Position numbers and translations under genes: made by a program
Notes under the pieces: model-generated
The model's database searches: none
What the model saw: only the letters and a program-made list of their open reading frames with translations
What the model was told of the DNA's origin: nothing
Shown: in pieces, positions 26,366 through 39,398 of the stretch
Layout of the letters: each line of letters opens with the position of its first letter
How positions within the stretch are numbered: position 1 is the stretch's first letter
DNA from: Morchella semilibera
Taxonomy: Eukaryota; Ascomycota; Pezizomycetes; Pezizales; Morchellaceae
Reading direction: 5' to 3'
Length of the DNA stretch: 64,000 nucleotides
NCBI GenBank assembly: GCA_009192285.1
Contig: CM018604.1
Span: 2,356,001-2,420,000, forward strand

Positions 26366-28833
26366 ATGGCAGCTCGTCGCGTGAACTCGGTCCTAGAAAT
26401 AGATCAAATAGACGCTGAAGATTCAACCCAGCGCCAGCTCTTGGAATTTGCGAAATTTCATGGCCTCGACGGTGAGGAAGCCGTAAAGAGCTTTCTCAGC
26501 GCCCAGCAGCAACAGCAACAGCAACAATCAGCAGCGCACTCTCCAGTAAATATAAATGCGATACAGAGGAGCTCGGCGATTCAGATAAGCGGAGGGAGTG
26601 GCATGCAGGCAGCTCCTCCTCCTTCGTTGGCCTTATCGGGATTTAGGCCTGAATCTTGTCCGCAGCCCTCAACAATGATGTCTTTAGCTGGGGGTCAACG
26701 TATGGTAAGAGGAAACTCGGTATGCCTCCTTCTTTAGTTCTCCTGTATATCGTGAAAGAGGAAGAGGAGGATGGGAAATCCTCCAATGTACTGGAGATCA
26801 AGCGCTGAGAAGTATTTTATTATCACCGTCAGCAGACCAACCCACAGCACACCAGCCCACAACACGCCTTTGCCCTGCGTGCAGGGCGCTCACCAACGCA
26901 GTTTACCAACACCGTCCCCGTCACATCGACGGACCCACCACTCACCCAGTTCACCTCCACCCCCACAGCACCCACCTTCCAGACTCTGCATTCCCTTGGT
27001 CTCGATATAACCGGCGACACCTCAGCTGCCTTGAACGAGTACCTCGCCCAGAAGGACCAGAACGACCCATTCCCGCTCGCTCTCAGACATGAAAGCTTTT
27101 CGGGCTCCCGCTCCAACAGGGGCTACCCCCCGCCCCCGCTCACCATATTCCCGTTCAGTGCGCCGCAGATGCGCTCGCAACCATCTTCGCAGCTGTCGTC
27201 GAGCTACACCGACGATAGTGTGTTCCCAGACATGGACCTGAGCACCGGAAGCCCGCAGAATAAACACTCTCGAAGCTTCTCGCACGGCTCAGGCGAGTCG
27301 GAGCCGTTCCTGTTTGGCCATCATGAGATGAGCCGACAGGGCAGTGGGGCGAGCGGGTTCGATGCGGGATTCTCAATGCTGAGGGTCCACTCCTCAACCG
27401 GGAGTATGGGGGATATCTTCCCCGATGATATGGGGGACCATCTTCTGAGCGGTGTGGGCGGGTTCGTGGGGAATGGTGAAGATTTGGGCAGGGTTGCGGG
27501 GCAGGTTGTGTTGAAGAGACCGTCGGAGGAGCTCGATGGAGGTAGCGGGCGGGCGGACTATTACTCTCTAGGCTCAGCAGGGCTGAAGAAACAGAAGATG
27601 CTCAAGGAGGAGGATCTGAAGGAGGATGAGAGCGTGGTGAAGCAGGAGCTCATGGACCGCGAAAAGCTCAATGATCAAAAGATGGTGGAAGAGATACTGC
27701 AGCGTCCCCCTCTTTCTCCTCCTGTGGCTAAACCCGACACCCCCACAGCTGTAAAACAGCAAGGGCCAAAATCGGAACCAAAGAAGGCCCCAAACCCCAC
27801 ACCCACAACTCGACAAAAGCCTGTCACTGTTCCCCGCCCCCTTCCCACCATAAAACCGGGGAAGAACCCAAACATGTCACCCACCCTCACAACCTCCACC
27901 AAGTCCACATATGTCCGCCCCCCTCATCCACGTGTCTACTGCACACAGTGTGCGGCACATCCTGAAGGCTTTCGCGGCGATCATGAGCTGCGTCGCCACA
28001 CAGACAGAGAGCATGCGTTGACTCGTAAAATGTGGGTCATCAAGGATATCTCGAAGGGAAAGACTCTCCTTGCTAAATGCAAGGCCTGCCAAAGCGGGAA
28101 GAAGTATGGGGTTGACTACAACGCCGCTGCACACCTGAGGAGGCAACATTTCAAGCCCAAGGTGAGGGGTGGTAAGGGTAGCAAAAAGGCGGCGGCGGCT
28201 GCTGCATCGGCAGGCACCTTGGAGCACTCAGTGCCCGAGATGGCAGAGCTGAGGAAGTGGATGGTTGAGGTTGAGGTAATTGTACCGCGGGAAAAGACTT
28301 CATTCAAGAGAGGAGATCATACTGCCACCACTTCCGCTCATCAGGATGAGAGCGACACCAGCGAGGACAACGAGGATGAGGACGGCAATGACGGTGATAG
28401 TCAGGAAACCGATAATCAATCGAACATGCTGGATTCTTTCGTTCAAAACATGCCACTTAGTGGTAGCCTCCCCAGCAGTGACGGCTTTGCGTGGACCTCG
28501 TGGGATAATAGTGCAAATTTTACCTATGGTGACCAAAAGATATTGCAGCATTTCACCCATCAGTCCGGAGTCCAGGCTTCTGCTGGCACCGTATCTGTCC
28601 CCCTCACAATAACAGGAGGCGTTAACCAGGTACAACTTCAGCATACCGCCGTGCACAACAACTTGCTGCCGGCCCAACAGGCGGTAATGATGATGATGAT
28701 GCACAGCGACCTTCAGCCTAGTTCGCAGCAGATGCAGCAGCAGCTGCCATGCTTTGCTTATGAGGTTGATGGCTTCGGGGAATGCCTGACAGGACCTGGA
28801 GCTGGATCAGCTGTTTCCTGGCACTCATATTGA
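26366..28833 (+). CDS. C2H2 transcription factor with GDHELRRH / KKYG-type fingers
   Basis: Probable nuclear transcription factor, 779 aa. Exon 1 is 26366-26704, then a 128-nt intron (GTAAGA donor, CAG acceptor at 26830-26832), then exon 2 at 26833-28833. An acceptor at 26900-26901 is also in frame and would give 756 aa. The N-terminus has a helical segment (STQRQLLEFAKFHGL) and a run of eight Gln at about 46-53. A long Ser/Pro-rich region follows. The DNA-binding region spans about 483-552. Its first finger is YCTQCAAHPEGFRGDHELRR with a HTDREH end. Its second begins with CKACQSGKKYGVDYNAAAHL and ends RRQHF. This pairing is a recognisable fungal C2H2 family across Pezizomycotina, but I cannot assign a named gene. 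The C-terminus is acidic then Gln-rich. Unlike the five paralogue-like genes here, its fingers are not split by an intron. Confidence 0.88.
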
Positions 28834-31109
28834 GTGACGATGACTATATCGGGCTCTAGAGAGGCGTGACTCGGTTCGTTTTTAATATGGTTTCTTCTTT
28901 TTTATTTTTTTATCTCTTTCTTTCTTTCTTTTTTTTTTTTTTTTTTTCAGTATTCACAGACATTTCATGGTTAGGTGGTTTAGAGAGCGCACAGATTAAA
29001 GAATGGTGGGAGTTTTATGTTTGATTGGTAGCTGGCTGGGCCGGGTGGTGTTCTTTCTTTGACACTCCTAGTATAAGTAAGGCGTTGATTGTGGTTCTCG
29101 TTGTTATTTTTATTTTATCATCATATGTCAGGAGTTGAAATCGGAGTTTGTGATGGATCATGGAGGACAGGTTTTTCTTTTTCTTTTTCTTTTCTTTTCC
29201 TTTTTCGTACTGTGGTTACTGATTTAGGTAGTGGTTACATCTGGTTTATTTTCTGTATTCGAGTTGTTTCTTTTTGCCTACAAGCACTCTCGTTCTGTTT
29301 TTGGGTGGGATGTTTCACGATTTTTATGTTTAGCTCTAGTTATGTAGTTCCTGATCGTCAAATGTTGTATTACTGTTTGTGCTTTGATTTGTGTCCTTCC
29401 CCCCTATCGCGCACACATACATATTGGTAGTTAAATTTGCGCTTTCAATTGGCTGCACATATTCTATCTAGTACGTTTAAGGATTGTTGCCTTGTATGAG
29501 TGCCGTTTAATCGTATTTTCATGTATTCTACAGTTTGTCTTTCCCTGTCAGTTTCAAACCAGTTCTCACCAAAATAAATAAAAAAATAAAAAATAACGCC
29601 GGTCGGCTTAATTAAATGTGTCAGCGCCACAGTTTGTTTGTGGTGGTGAGGAATTTGGGACTTGCTCCGGGGGGTAGAGTACGTAGGTGCTGCGCTACTG
29701 TGCATGTCTTAACCAGCGTGGTGGGGTTCGGGGTTCGCATGTGCCTTGCACTGGCCCTTTGGCGCCTCATTCTAAGTTCTTTGTAGTTAAGGGTCCGTTT
29801 GGCCAACCCACTTACTCAGTAATGGAAATCGAGAGACATGCAAGTTGCGTTCTAGTCAGTAATATTATAGCAACAGGAAACGGAAAGTAACTAGGGTCAA
29901 GGCAGTAGTTTTGGAACTTTACTTTTTCATTAAATATATACAGTACTAAAAGGGGGAGGGGATCACGGTGTTGGTACAGTGCTCTTCATCCAATGCAGGT
30001 AGTGATTTCATCCCGTTTTTTTTTTTCCATACTAATTACATGTCATATACTTTGAACCAATACATTGAAATTACACTACACGGGGGAACTAAAACAGTAC
30101 AAACACTAGCTTGGTCAAAAGAAACAAAAAAAAAATTATAAAAAATTATAAAGATCCAAAAGCCTAGTCTGGCCTGCCCTTTCCTCTGCAATGCGAATTA
30201 TACTGTGAGTTACCTTTTGGTAAATATATGCACAGCAGCAGCGCAGGGTTGTAACACAATCATTGATCTCGCTGTGCCAAATGGGACAAAATGTCCCGGC
30301 TCACGGCGAATAGAGAGACAATATCAAGCTCCTGCATGCAGCTGCAGCTAGCTGGCCATGATCATTGCGTATAATAAGGCATTTATATTGTAGCGCGTAC
30401 ATGTCTGTTTCATGAGCCGACGTCGACCCTCTATAGGAATATTCCGAATTAACCTTAGCTATATGCTGCCTAGAGCTTTAGGTGACATATTTTTTTATAG
30501 CACTTTAACTTTTTTTTTTTTGCCTCTATATCAAAACACACCCAGTAGCTGCTAATTAGACACATCTAGCTGTAGGTCACATAAGGCAGTTGTCTTATAC
30601 TCCCCTTATATGCTCAGATCTTCATCAATACTGTGTTTAATTTCCTGCTTAGAGATCTATACCCGAAACAAGAATCTCAGTTTTTTGCACTTCAAGCTGT
30701 CACCATATCTCGCGATGCAGTATTTGGCAGCCTGGGAACTAACACGGGCATAGGGGAAAGAGGAATCAAACTGATACTGGATATCATATGCACACCATAA
30801 TATACATTCGTTCGAGACATCATGCAGCAGCACCTAAGCTACCTGGGTTATTAAACTACATGTAGTACCTGATTCTTCTAGTATAAAAGCTCACCTGTGT
30901 ACATGTAGTTTCTACTATTACTTGAGCGCCTTTTCCCCGGACAACTACGTTTAAATCTACGATTAATCGGCACGTACTATATCGATACTCATTAACTCAA
31001 CAAGTAGTACACTTACACGAGAACGAGGAGTTAAGGTATATGGATATGACCTATTTCCCCCCACTTGTTATCCCCCTAGTTGCTGACTACTCAGGCGATT
31101 TCCGAAAAG
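28834..31109. other. AT-rich intergenic DNA
   Basis: Contains the probable long 3' UTR of the transcription factor gene, with T-rich tracts at 28920-28950 and 29165-29205. AT-rich DNA follows. Near 29785 the sequence GGGTCCGTTTGGCCAACCC resembles a DNA-transposon terminus, but I see no partner end. No gene recognised. Confidence 0.5.
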
Positions 31110-31322
31110 ATGCCCGAGGAATACACACCTCCCAAAGATTTCAACCCAGAAGACTGCGCTTCTAAGAACACCGGAGATCTGAAGGGGAATAATTCTTGGA
31201 AAAAGGAAAATGCGAAGAGGTCTTACAAACGATCAAATTCGATTTCTGAAGCTATGAAGAGATATCTTGAGCAAAAACCGAGCGAAGACGGCGTAGTCGT
31301 ATATACGAAGTCTCATGAATGA
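31110..31322 (+). CDS. small basic protein (70 aa), unknown function
   Basis: The ATG at 31110 opens a 70-codon frame beginning MPEEYTPPKDFNPEDC. It has a Lys/Arg-rich centre (WKKENAKRSYKRSNSISEAM) and ends with VVVYTKSHE. Composition looks like coding sequence rather than chance: hydrophilic, predicted helix around ISEAMKRYLEQ, no homopolymers. Upstream, a 44-nt candidate 5'-UTR intron (GTATAT at 31036, acceptor CCCTAG at 31079) ends 30 nt before the ATG. I see no signal peptide or membrane segment and do not recognise the family. A chance ORF remains possible. Confidence 0.5.
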   Translation: MPEEYTPPKDFNPEDCASKNTGDLKGNNSWKKENAKRSYKRSNSISEAMKRYLEQKPSEDGVVVYTKSHE

Positions 31323-33697
31323 TTGATAAATATCGGGATGCAAGTATGGTTCACCGCAATCACAGCTTTTATGCTGTTAAACTACTCCTTGAGTGAGTGT
31401 ATTAAGGTATTAACTAACTGTGTACAGCCCGAATGCTTGTGAAGGCATATAGATATTCAAACAGTATATAATACCTCGCACCTTTCTAAAAGAGCCCGCT
31501 AGCTCCAAGCCTATTCCTATTCTTAATAATATCCTTTTTTCATAACTCCTAGTATACATTTACTGTACGAACGAAAATTTCATTATAAATGTACTTTCTT
31601 CCAAACTACATGTATACATATAATATTTTGCAGTTTCTTTCATATGCTCAATCCGAGTAATACATAAAAATATTAATATGCACTTTCTAATACAGGACTT
31701 CATTTTGTCGACAGATCAAAATACACACGTATATCATATATTCCGTGCATAATCAATGTCTGCGTAGATAGATATTGTGCAATTGTGTCTAGCTACACGA
31801 AGTTATCGAGCGCTTAAGCCTTGAAAATTTGGGTGGTCAGTGATGACTGCAGCGAGCAAGGTATTCAGAGCTTATCAACATTCAAATCTCATAATGATAA
31901 TTGATCCTGAGGCGGTGAGCGGTTGTGAGGTACATACCCCTCGACGCCTGCAGATGGGCTAAGAATTCGATGGTCGTACAACATCATGCCCAACTCCACG
32001 TGGTTGACAGGGGCAAGCTAATCACGTTGTCGCCACGTTTTATGAGCCTCCTCTCTAAAACATGTATGAGGGGGAGATTGGGTAAGGTGCTAGAAGGACG
32101 CACTGACTGACTGAGCCGTAAAAAGATCAGGAACTAGCTGCAAAGCCAGGTCTACTCTAGCTGGGCATGATGTGCCCCTCTTTTCCATTTTCACCTCGCT
32201 CCCCCCCCCTCCCCACGGAAGATTAGGTGCAACCCCCTATCGGAGACTATTTGGTACCTAGACAAGGCTTGTCTCCCTCCTCTCCTTTCTCATCAAGCGA
32301 TACGATTGAGGCCTGATCTAATTGAACGTAAATTATGCTTTACCTTTATTCTTCCGATGATGGCCTAAATGGATATGAGATCACTAAGTGCGTAGAAAGG
32401 TAGCCCATCGCCGGTGGTGTATCCCCAGATTCTTACTCCAGCTTTTTTCCAGGGGTTGGAACCCCTGCAGTGCTTATCCACTAGAATAAACTCTAGATAC
32501 ATTAACGTATCACAAGGTTCCCTCACACGCCTTTCAATTCAATCCCCTAACAACTACGGGTAAAATACGATTGCATATAATTAACGAATTAAAAACAGGA
32601 ACAACAAAAACATGAACAACGGGTAAAATATGATCAAGGCTGTCGACCACGCCCGCAACGACCCCCACCCCCGAATCCACCCCATGAGTCTTCTAAAGTA
32701 CAAGTGAGGCAACATTAACCCTGGGGACCATGGCCCCTCCCTCTCCACCTCTCATCTCCAATCATTATCAGGCCGAGGAGCTCCCTCCTCAAATGCGAGA
32801 ATCTCCATGAGATGACGGAGGCGGTTGAGCACGCTAGTATTAGGAAAGGTGGAACCTTAAGAGAAACATGTCCGTGACCCGGGTTAACAGACTGATTCAT
32901 GCAGGTAAAGCCACATGGTTATAATTATGTGTGGGACCATGCGGACGGGTACGGCATCGATCTCAGGCAATCGACTAGAGACATACATGTATCTATTCTA
33001 GGCAAACTTGCCCTATCGTCGCCATCCCAAATGTAAATTGTACTCAGTCCATCGTCTATCTCTGGGGGTAAGTGGTCTATTCAAGATCGTGAATTAAGAA
33101 ATAATTTCTCTATACTTGTTTATAGAAAATTGTCTAATTATATGTTTATACTATTTATCTTTCATTGTTAGGTACATGTATGTCATACTGATACAAAATC
33201 GTAACAAATGGTCTAATCATGGCAACCTGGCATCCCTAGTTCAAATGGATCAATGAGTCAATCAACCAAGAATCTCAGGTTCTCGCAGTACGAGACCTTA
33301 CCCAAGGCTTGCCACGCATGTATGAGTTTAATTGATCAATCAGCTACCCAAGGTTTGCTCCTTGGTCGAGTGATAACTTGTGATTACCCTCATCGATCGA
33401 TAGGTGGTTTTAATCGAGATCAATCTTGCATTCAGTAAACACAATCAAGCAGAGAAAAGCAGCTTAAGACAGCCTTATTTTCTCTCTTAGTTGTGGCGGA
33501 AGGGGGCCAATTAGGTATTCGTGCTGCTTTCCTGGCAATCTTCGACACACGCCGCCCCTTTTTTTCTGGCGTATAAATCGAAAATCGCCATTCGAGGTGC
33601 AAAGCTTCAGGGCTCAGCCGCAAAGTCTGAGATACGTATTATTATAAATCGGCATTTTGATAACGTACAAGATTTTATACCGTACTGATGCAACGTA
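31323..33697. other. intergenic DNA, no gene seen
   Basis: AT-rich sequence with occasional ACATGTA palindromes and a C8 run near 32200. Open frames are short and feature-free. Confidence 0.5.
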
Positions 33698-34600
33698 ATG
33701 GAAACTGATATCCACGGCTTAGCAATCGCCTACAACACCAAGGCGACTTACATCAATGGGGAACATGTGGGTATGTGAAACATGATTTACTTCTAAGGTA
33801 GCTATGGATTGATATATTCAGCCTCGCGGGACTGCTATTTGTGGTAGCTAATACTACATTATCCGCTGTAGTAATCGGGAGAACGCTGTGGTTGTTATGA
33901 GCGAAACCGTTCATGTGGGTTCACGGACGCCGTTGATTTGGGTGAGCAATTAATAGAGCTTTGATAACCTAGTAGCCTAACCTAGACCCTTGTTTTACGC
34001 TAAACAGCTGCCAATCTCATAGCCACGATCGTCATTGTTCAAGGTGGTCAAGGAACCCCATGAAATGCCATACATGTTCTCACCCCAGACGTCCATGTGG
34101 TATTCCGATGGAAGCCGGGCTCCTTTATTCAATTAATGACAAATTTACCGAGCATTGAAGACAAGGCTACGGGGTCTTAGCGTACCAAGACATGGAAATG
34201 TAAGTAAGACCTACTATAGTACCTACATATATCTAGCTAGCCGTGCATTAACTGATGCAATCTGAATTTGTTACCTGGAAAAGGAATCGATGATCTAGGG
34301 GTTTAAGACAAGGCTATACCTTCACTCGAAAACGTGTGGCACGCTAACAGCCCGTCTCAATTAGAGAGTAATCTATGGTGCTTGATTCGATATATAGGAC
34401 GTCAAGGGATATGAAACCTTCATCGCAGATAATAGCATCATCGATCCGTGATATGTAGTTATAGGGCAGATGGGTGTTTTTGAGCCCCATGATGCAAGAT
34501 CTAAAGGAAGCCATCAAGTATATTATTCAAGAGTGGACGCCTTGTATTAAACTATATCGACAGCCTTATTGCACGATTGGTTTATATCAGGCGAAAGTGT
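33698..34600 (+). pseudogene. unrecognised coding remnant
   Basis: Several pieces read like exons of one gene. An ATG at 33698 opens METDIHGLAIAYNTKATYIN, ending at a GTATGT donor (33771). A later segment contains SNRENAVVVMSETVHVGSRT and ends at a GTGAGC donor near 33941. That intron has a CTAAC branch site and an AACAG acceptor near 34010. Further on come VVKEPHEMPYMFSPQT and VKGYETFIADNSIID. The frames between them are interrupted, so this looks like a decayed gene. I do not recognise the family. Confidence 0.3.
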
Positions 34601-37600
34601 TCCATTAGAGATGTATTGGAGCTTGATATGACTTCGAGTAGCCAGAGAGTATTCTCATTCGGATACACGTGGTTTCACTTAACGCAGTGCTGCGCCGCAG
34701 AGCAACCTTAATACTCGTGCTATTACAAAAGATGGAAGTTTACTATCGAATTTAATTTGCGTGCCTTTGGTACATGTAAGTTAGTGCAGTGTGGTAGGAA
34801 AGGACTGGTATGTGTAAGTGTCTACTCAACTGCTACTCTCAAACAAGGCTACGGAAATTGGTACAGACGCTAACCATCGTAGGAAATCGAGTACCATTAT
34901 CAATACGGCTTAGCTGCGCCTATGTAAATACGTGCACCTTGTGCTTCAGTAGAGGCCGAAAACAATGTGGAACGGCTGGTGAGCATTGAGTTCCCTATTG
35001 AAACCACTCTAATTATCCGTTAACAACGTAATCGCGATGACCCATTGCTACCGGGTCCCTGTTTTTAACTTTTTTTTTTTTTTTTTTTTTAGGTGAAATC
35101 ATCATTTTTTATATTGCACTTTTGCAAAAATAGAGCATTGACAATCTGGAGTAGGTTACATTACGCCAGTACCAAGTTAGGAAATCTTTCTCGAGGAAGT
35201 AATGCTAGATCCATGACTGATAGGGTGCATAGAATAAAGCGGAGAACCCCCATAATGGGGTATTAATTGCGATGTACTCTCTCTGGATATATGCCAGGAG
35301 GTTGGCCGCTGCATCTTAATGGTTGATTAACCGTAATGCCTAGGTTCATGTACATGCCCGCATATATGGTCAAATACTTCATGTGAGTTCGAGCCTCTGA
35401 GCCTCATGTGAGGTTGCCTGTGGATGTCTATAGATACTGGGTAAAGGGTACTCTGGGTACCTCCACAGCGGCCCTTAGTTTTCCCGTTCTGGAGAGTGAG
35501 CCTCGGAGCTATTTTGAACCTAACCACCCCGAACAAACAAATAAGGCACTGCAGGGACGTGCGTGGAGGATAGAGCCTCGTGGATGAAACGTCCACTTAC
35601 AATGCGACTCAGTACATAACATTGCTTAAGCTGCGTCTTCTCACTCAGTCAGATCATGGTACTCATAGGGTAGTTTTATATTGAATCTCCGGCCGCTCCG
35701 GCAAACCTGCTGTATAGTCACACCTGTTCTACTCTATTTGCAGTCCAATTTCTACCCCATATTTGTAGATACTTGCCTGCTTTGCGGGCGTGCCTATATT
35801 GAGTCAGGGATATTCTCACCTGGCAGTTCAGTGGTTCAGGGGGATCCGGGAATATATATTTCTTAGAGTCTCTGAATTCCCAAGAAAGAGCGTTTTCAGC
35901 TAACCAAGATTTACTCAACGATTCATGCAATCTAAAATAGATATTACATGAACAGTAATTTTTTTTTCTGGAGGGAGGGATGATAGAATTGTCGTAAGCC
36001 TTCAAATACCTGGGCACCTGGGCACAGGCAAAAATATCCATTCGCCTAATTAAGGTTCTTAATAGTGACTCGGTTGAACGTGTGGTAATCATCGAATCTT
36101 CGCTACCCCAGACGGTGGTAAGCCCAGTCACGGTAATAGATGGTGGGGAGGGCAAGCGTTTGAGCGGAGTAGGTGCCGCATGTACTACATGTATGTATGT
36201 ATGTATGATTGGGATTAGAGCTTCCATCCGGCACGATGAGCCTCAAGGTCAACACATACGGCTACAGCAGCTTGCTATAGGAAGTCCCACCATAAGAAAC
36301 ACCTTAAACGCCTGCACTAAAACATATGCTAATAAGATACAGAAACGGCCTTCACCTTGGCGTCTCTTATACTCGAGATCTACTACATGTAGTAGTGGGG
36401 TCAACTGTAGGAAAGTACTAAAGGTACATGTAACTTATAGTTATTGCAAGCTACACAGCAGGGTTGACGTCTATCTGCTCTGCTCTATCTAGCCCCGCAA
36501 GATGACGCTGAAACAGGTAAGTACATACATGTAGTCTTCAATCTGAGGCTCGAGGGCTGATACTGTTCTTCTATTCATAGGACTCTTTGTAACCCGTACA
36601 GCTGTATATGTTTATCAATCCGATCGGTTTTTGATCGTGTTAAATAATCCCTAAAATGGGTATTCCAAGCCGAAACATTCATTGCAGAACACATGATGAG
36701 GCGACTTTTTGCAAGTTCTCCATTCTATGCCCGTTTGAGGGAGTCCAAACAGTAACCCACCATTATACATGTTGTTTGAGGCTTAGAAATTCACGAACGG
36801 GGACGTAGTGCAATTTCTTCGATCAGATCTGAAGCTAGCAGCTTCATTTTTCACTCAGTTGGCTTTCTGGGTTGGTTAGACTAGACCAGTACATCATGAA
36901 TGGACCTACATTGCCCATCAGGTCACAAAAGTCATGGAGTGCCTACTCATGTAGGGTAGTTGAGTAGGAGGTGCAACCATAAGGATATACGTATGTATTC
37001 TCAGCCTCCTCTTTTAACCCATCTTTGGGCCAGGTCATCTATTCTTTCGCCAGCTCAGGAACATACATGAGCACACATACATAGCACAGCCCGCCCACAG
37101 CTTTACTGCATCAAAGTGGATCCACAAAACATTGAAACAGCATAGAAATTAATTAAAGGGATAACAATGAGCGCTAAGTTTCAAAAACTCCGATTTACGT
37201 ATCTAAAGTGCATATAGAGAAGGAAGCTAAGGAAAGAGAATGTGTATCATCAGTTACTGTTAGCATTTCATTATGGATGAACAGAGTCGGCTGGACCTTA
37301 GAGTCAACAGCACAGTATGATTTTGGTTCATCTGAGAGTATTATGAATACATGATACATATTATCAGTCGAACATGCAACAGATATCACGCTTCAGCGGA
37401 TGGACTCAGTGTCCAGGACCATATATGACGGCGTACAATGCTATTGTCGGCAGTATCAACTGGTAGGATGCCACACACAGGGGTCTATCACTAGCTGCGA
37501 AAAGGAGCAGACAGGAAGCTTATCGGTCTCCCCTCCAGCTCCCCCGTCCCTAACCAGGAGAAAAATGCGCGTGTACTCTAGTTGCTTATGAAAATCACAA

Positions 37601-38091
37601 CACTTTTGACATGCTCAGCGAAATTTCTCTGCGAAGTCTGTCGATTCGAATTTCGCACCGCTCTGCGCTTCGGTCCTTGCATTGTGCGAACTTGTGCGAA
37701 GAACTTCGCACCATTTGGCTCGTACATATACAAGTCTCCCAACTCTACGTTTATTATATCTAGGCTCAACCTCGAATCGAAGGAGTGATACGGAGTCAAC
37801 TACGGCCCTGTAACTAGTTCAACACCTATTGCTTCTGATACGGGCTTATTCGGCTATTTGGTCTGTTTTGCGGTACGCAGACGCTTGCGCAGTTATTATC
37901 ATCCCCCCCCCCCCTCTCTCCCGCCTTTCTTTTGGACATCTCTTATTGAAATAAGATCGTGCATTTTTTTGGTAGTTCTCTGGTTCCACTTCTACTGCGC
38001 TGTCACTACCACGAAACCAGTACTAAACACAAATCTATGTAGTTACTGTACTAGTATAAACGATCGATATCCATACGACTTACAACCGATT
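34601..38091. other. intergenic DNA, no supported gene
   Basis: Holds a T run at 35069-35090, TACATGTA palindromes (for example 36186-36193), and a GCGAA/TTCGC-rich patch with small inverted repeats at 37616-37715. Open frames at 35327-35596 (-), 35718-36227 (-) and 36082-36492 (+) overlap each other and show no domain. The last 230 bp before 38092 are the likely 5' leader of the next gene, with a C10 run near 37904. Confidence 0.5.
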
Positions 38092-39398
38092 ATGTCGACC
38101 GATACGAGCACCACATCCCAACTACAGGGAACACTCCCGGAGTCATTACACCAGTACAGCGTATTTTTAGGGCCTCTAGTGGGGCCTCTGATGGAACACC
38201 TATGGTTAACATTTGCCCAAAGCATCAGCGAGCTGCAAGGTACGACATTCCCCCGTGAAAAACAGCAGCAGCACTTCCTACCCACCGGCGCCCGAGGGCT
38301 GTTGACGCACGAAATCTCAAAATGTGTCGAAAATTACCTCGACCAACACACATATGACGGGACCAACTTCGCCTTATTGTCTTTCATGAACGAGTCCCGA
38401 AAAGCGGGGCCCTGGGTACCTAGACTAGATGTTCCAAAGGATAACTATGGGGATGACATGGGAGCCTCATCCTCTAAGAGCCCCCTCAATAAAAGCGTAG
38501 GGCTTTGTTGGGGGGCTGAGAATAATACAATTGGGAGGATCGAGTCTATGCATGGGATTGTTACGCAGAGTAGGTCGGAGTTGTTGGATCCGAAGCGAGG
38601 GTTCATTTTAAAGGCCATGTCGACTACCGGTGTAATTGATCAAAATCCACATGTAGATAATGCCAAACCGCGTGGATGCTCGAGTGTTGCCGATGCTCCA
38701 ACTTCAAAATCGCGGCGGGGTGTATCGCACCAGTGCACCGCGGATAATGAGCCACCTACGACAGCGTCAACACGCGCTCAACAAAGTAGTAGGACCGCGA
38801 AGCCGAGTCGGCCCAAAAGGACGCATAAATGTCCTGACTGTGGTCAGGAATTTCCGTTTGAAGCACGGCTAAAGTAAGTACTATCTATCTACCTGCTCGG
38901 TCTTTTGTGCCTTTTATTGACTGATTCCTTTAATTTAGGAGTCATCAAGCTGTTCACAATAAGAGCCAACTCAAATGCAAGGAATGCGATTCGCCCTTTG
39001 GGCGAGATAGCTCCCTCAAAAGACACCTGAACACCAAAGGGGCCTGCCAAAAGAAAAAGGAAGCAAAACGACGAAACTCATCGTTCCAGAACTCATCCGC
39101 AGGGGGAACGAGGGCCAGCAGCCATCACAACTTCTATGAGGAGCCCGCGCCTTCAACATCTAGTCTCATGGATGGAGCCTCCGTTCATAGCTCACCAGTA
39201 GATGTCCGACTTTCTACTCAGAACAGTTTCGACCACCAACAAAATCTTTGGCCTTTTATTCCGCCGAATGCAAATTCCAATAATGTACATTATGATTCCG
39301 GGTACCAAAGCAATATAGACTGTCACCAGAGGTCCAGTACAATTCATATAGACCCTGTTCTTTGGGATGGTTATGTGGGGGAGTACAACCAAAGCTAG
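38092..39398 (+). CDS. C2H2 zinc-finger protein, cluster member (413 aa)
   Basis: Probable nuclear DNA-binding protein. Exons are 38092-38873 and 38939-39398, joined over a 65-nt intron (GTAAGT donor, TTTAG acceptor). The start is the ATG of MSTDTSTTSQLQGTLPESLH; the frame is open further upstream but without an ATG that fits the gene. Residues about 20-110 are predicted helical (FLGPLVGPLMEHLWLTFAQS ... HEISKCVENYLD). A Ser/Lys-rich linker follows. Finger 1 has Cys247, Cys250, His263 and His267 (CPDCGQEFPFEARLKSHQAVH region). Finger 2 is Cys274, Cys277, His290 with Cys297 in place of the last His (C2HC). The C-terminal 110 residues are Ser/Asn-rich. The intron interrupts finger 1 in phase 2 at K261, as in four other genes here. 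Confidence 0.88.

Noticed and set aside
29780-29810. Transposon-terminus-like GGGTCCGTTTGGCCAACCC
   Set aside because: No inverted partner end or target duplication found nearby, so no element is called.
35718-36227. 169-codon open frame on the minus strand
   Set aside because: Composition is irregular, it includes palindrome-derived residues and overlaps an equally long frame on the other strand. No domain seen.
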